Source of the DNA: Alphaproteobacteria bacterium
Lineage (GTDB): Bacteria > Pseudomonadota > Alphaproteobacteria > Sphingomonadales > Sphingomonadaceae
Direction of reading: 5' to 3'
Length of the DNA: 64,000 nt
Assembly: GCA_019239415.1 (NCBI GenBank)
Contig: JAFAZW010000001.1
Span: forward strand, 62,001-126,000
In this document: positions 62,393 to 64,000 of the stretch, one piece after another
How the letters are laid out: every line of letters starts with the position of its first letter
Position numbering within the stretch: position 1 is the stretch's first letter
Notes under the pieces: generated by a model
Told to the model about the DNA's origin: nothing
Database searches by the model: none
What the model saw: only the letters and a program-made list of their open reading frames with translations
Translations under genes and position numbers: made by a program

Positions 62393-64000
62393 ATGCTCTC
62401 CTTCTTCCGCCGCGGCGTCATGGCCAAGGCCGCGCTCGGCATCCTCTTCCTGACCCTCGTCGCGATGGTCGTCACCGGCTTCGGCACGGGCGGCATGGGC
62501 GGCCTCGGCGAGCTCGGCGGCGGGCTCGGCGCGTCGACGGTGGCCAAGGTCGGCGGCCAGGCGATCACCAGCGACGAACTGCGCGACAATGTCCAGCGCC
62601 AGCTCGAGCGGCTGCGCCAGCAGCAGCCCGAGCTCGACATGGCCCAGTTCGTCCGCCAGGGCGGCGTCGACGAGGTGCTGGAGCAGATGATCAGCGGCGC
62701 CGCGGCGACCGACTTCGCCGGCTCCTCGGGAATCGTCGCCTCCAAGAAGATGGTCGACGCCCAGATCGCCGCCATCCCCGCCTTCCAGAATGCCGCCGGC
62801 AAGTTCGACCAGGCCGTGTTCCAGGCGGCGCTGCAGCGCGAGCGGATCACCGAGGACCAGCTCAGGAAGGACATCGCCCAGCGGCTGATCGAGCGGCAGG
62901 TGGCGCTGCCCGCCGGCGGCTCCGCGGTGGTGCCGCGCGCCATGGCCTTCCAATATGCCTCGCTGCTGCTCGAATCGCGCAGCGGCACGCTGGGCGCCGT
63001 GCCGGCGAGCGCGATGGGCGGCGGCAACGAGCCGACCGACCAGGAAGTCGCCGACTTCTACAAGAAGAATATCGGCCGCTACACGATCCCGGAGCGCCGG
63101 GTGATCCGCTACGCCTTGTTCGGCACGGACACGCTCGGCGCCGCCGCCAAGGCGAGCGACGCCGAGATCGAGGCGGTCTACAACCGCGACACGGCGAGCT
63201 ACGGACCGCGCGAGATCCGCACCCTCTCGCAGGTGGTGCTGACCAGCGAGGCGGCGGCCAAGGCGTTCCAGCAGAAGCTCGCCGCCGGAACGCCCTTCGC
63301 CCAGGCCGCGCAGCAGGCCGGATTCGCCGCCGGCGACATCGCCCTCGGCGCCAAGAACAAGGACGAGCTGACCCGGCTGAGCTCGGCGGCCGTCGCCAAC
63401 GCCGTGTTCGCGGCGCAGAAGGGGGCGACGGTGGGGCCGGTCCGCGATGCCCTGGGCTGGCATGTCCTGAAGGTCGAGGACGTCAAGACGATCCCGGGCA
63501 AGCCGCCCACGGCCGTGCGCGCCGAGATCGCCGCCGTGATCGAGGCGCAGAAGGCGCAGCGGATGCTCGCCGACCTGGCCGGCCGCATCGAGAACAAGGT
63601 CGGCGACGGCGCCAGCTTCGAGCAGGTGACGAAAGACGAGAAGCTGGCGGTCACGGAAACCCCGCCGGTGACCGGGGCCGGCGCCGCGCCGGACAATCCC
63701 GACTGGAAGGTGCCGCCGGAATTCGCCGCCGTGCTGAAGGGCGCCGCGCTGCTCGGCGCGAACGAGCCGCCGCAGGTCGCGCAGGTCGTGCCGAACCAGA
63801 AATATGCCCTGGTCAGCGTCTCGCAGGTGGTCGCCGCGGCGCCCCCGCCCTTCGCCAAGATCCAGGCGCAGGTGAAGGCGGACCTCGTCGCCCAGCGCGC
63901 CGCCGACCGGGCGCGGGCCGTCGCCCAGTCGATCGTCTCGAAGATCAATGCCGGCGTCGCGCCGGCCGAGGCGTTCAAGCAGGCCAGTGTCGGCCTCCCG
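62393..64000 (+). CDS. PpiD-like peptidylprolyl isomerase / SurA_N-type chaperone (3' end outside the window)
   Basis: The first 536 codons of a membrane-anchored periplasmic folding factor. The N-terminus LSFFRRGVMAKAALGILFL and the following LVAMVVTGFG make one membrane helix. A SurA_N-like domain follows (VAKVGGQAITSDELRDNVQR, then FDQAVFQAALQRERITEDQL). The parvulin domain is around PREIRTLSQVVLTSEAAAKA, FAQAAQQAGFAAGDIALGAK and VGPVRDALGWHVLKVEDVK. It helps fold outer-membrane proteins. The frame is still open at base 64000, ending ...FKQASVGLP. Divergent from tpiA. Confidence 0.93.
   Translation, partial: MLSFFRRGVMAKAALGILFLTLVAMVVTGFGTGGMGGLGELGGGLGASTVAKVGGQAITSDELRDNVQRQLERLRQQQPELDMAQFVRQGGVDEVLEQMISGAAATDFAGSSGIVASKKMVDAQIAAIPAFQNAAGKFDQAVFQAALQRERITEDQLRKDIAQRLIERQVALPAGGSAVVPRAMAFQYASLLLESRSGTLGAVPASAMGGGNEPTDQEVADFYKKNIGRYTIPERRVIRYALFGTDTLGAAAKASDAEIEAVYNRDTASYGPREIRTLSQVVLTSEAAAKAFQQKLAAGTPFAQAAQQAGFAAGDIALGAKNKDELTRLSSAAVANAVFAAQKGATVGPVRDALGWHVLKVEDVKTIPGKPPTAVRAEIAAVIEAQKAQRMLADLAGRIENKVGDGASFEQVTKDEKLAVTETPPVTGAGAAPDNPDWKVPPEFAAVLKGAALLGANEPPQVAQVVPNQKYALVSVSQVVAAAPPPFAKIQAQVKADLVAQRAADRARAVAQSIVSKINAGVAPAEAFKQASVGLP

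Overview
The window is high-GC chromosomal DNA (roughly 70% G+C by eye) from an alphaproteobacterium, most likely a sphingomonad. Support: the order pyrG / secG / tpiA / PpiD-type isomerase, the short alphaproteobacterial form of ProS, many intergenic REP/MITE-like palindromes of the 'ATCCCGGCTTTCGCCGGGAT' kind, and a luxI-phyH pair of the type known from Sphingomonadaceae. No tRNA, rRNA, phage, IS transposase or CRISPR array was found.

Layout. 1-4333 (minus): a probable operon of a TIGR02117 protein, a PuuD-like membrane protein and a frameshifted 5-oxoprolinase. 4430-18524: mixed housekeeping and hypothetical genes, including mtnP, a prolyl-4-hydroxylase-like enzyme, a thioesterase, a CDF transporter, an amidohydrolase, GH43, GFA, cupin, EVE, SleB, AlkB, PilZ and a MetX-like hydrolase. 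18684-21962: a FadJ-type beta-oxidation enzyme whose frame is open into an upstream HTH-like gene across an inserted repeat. 22132-25898: a hypothetical protein, an OmpA-like protein, a spermidine-synthase-like protein and a seven-bladed propeller protein with an AT-rich 5' end. 25985-38019: a catabolic district with two SDRs, a zinc alcohol dehydrogenase, four acyl-CoA dehydrogenases, a flavin monooxygenase and a GH27 alpha-galactosidase. 38044-42062: secreted proteins. 42245-48266: arginine biosynthesis argC-J-B-F-R-G with a palindromic ARG-box candidate upstream of argC. 48317-51770 (minus): lolD, lolC/E, proS. 53217-57590: a lower-GC quorum-sensing island with a LuxI synthase coupled to a phytanoyl-CoA-dioxygenase-like enzyme, two tandem LuxR paralogues and two related winged-helix proteins. 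57703-64000: pyrG, an FAD/NAD(P) protein, secG, tpiA and a PpiD-like isomerase that runs off the end.

How the parts relate. The arginine genes form a nearly complete biosynthetic set that carries its own repressor. The acyl-CoA genes look like a degradation pathway for an unidentified cyclic or branched substrate; two of them share an identical 17-bp operator-like sequence. The quorum-sensing island has clearly different base composition and sits next to the conserved pyrG region.

The most unusual theme is the repeat families. Several contain the arm GGGGAGG, and four genes (argJ, argR, an acyl-CoA dehydrogenase and an alcohol dehydrogenase) take their Shine-Dalgarno sequence from the end of such a palindrome. 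A fifth copy sits exactly at the frameshift of the 5-oxoprolinase.
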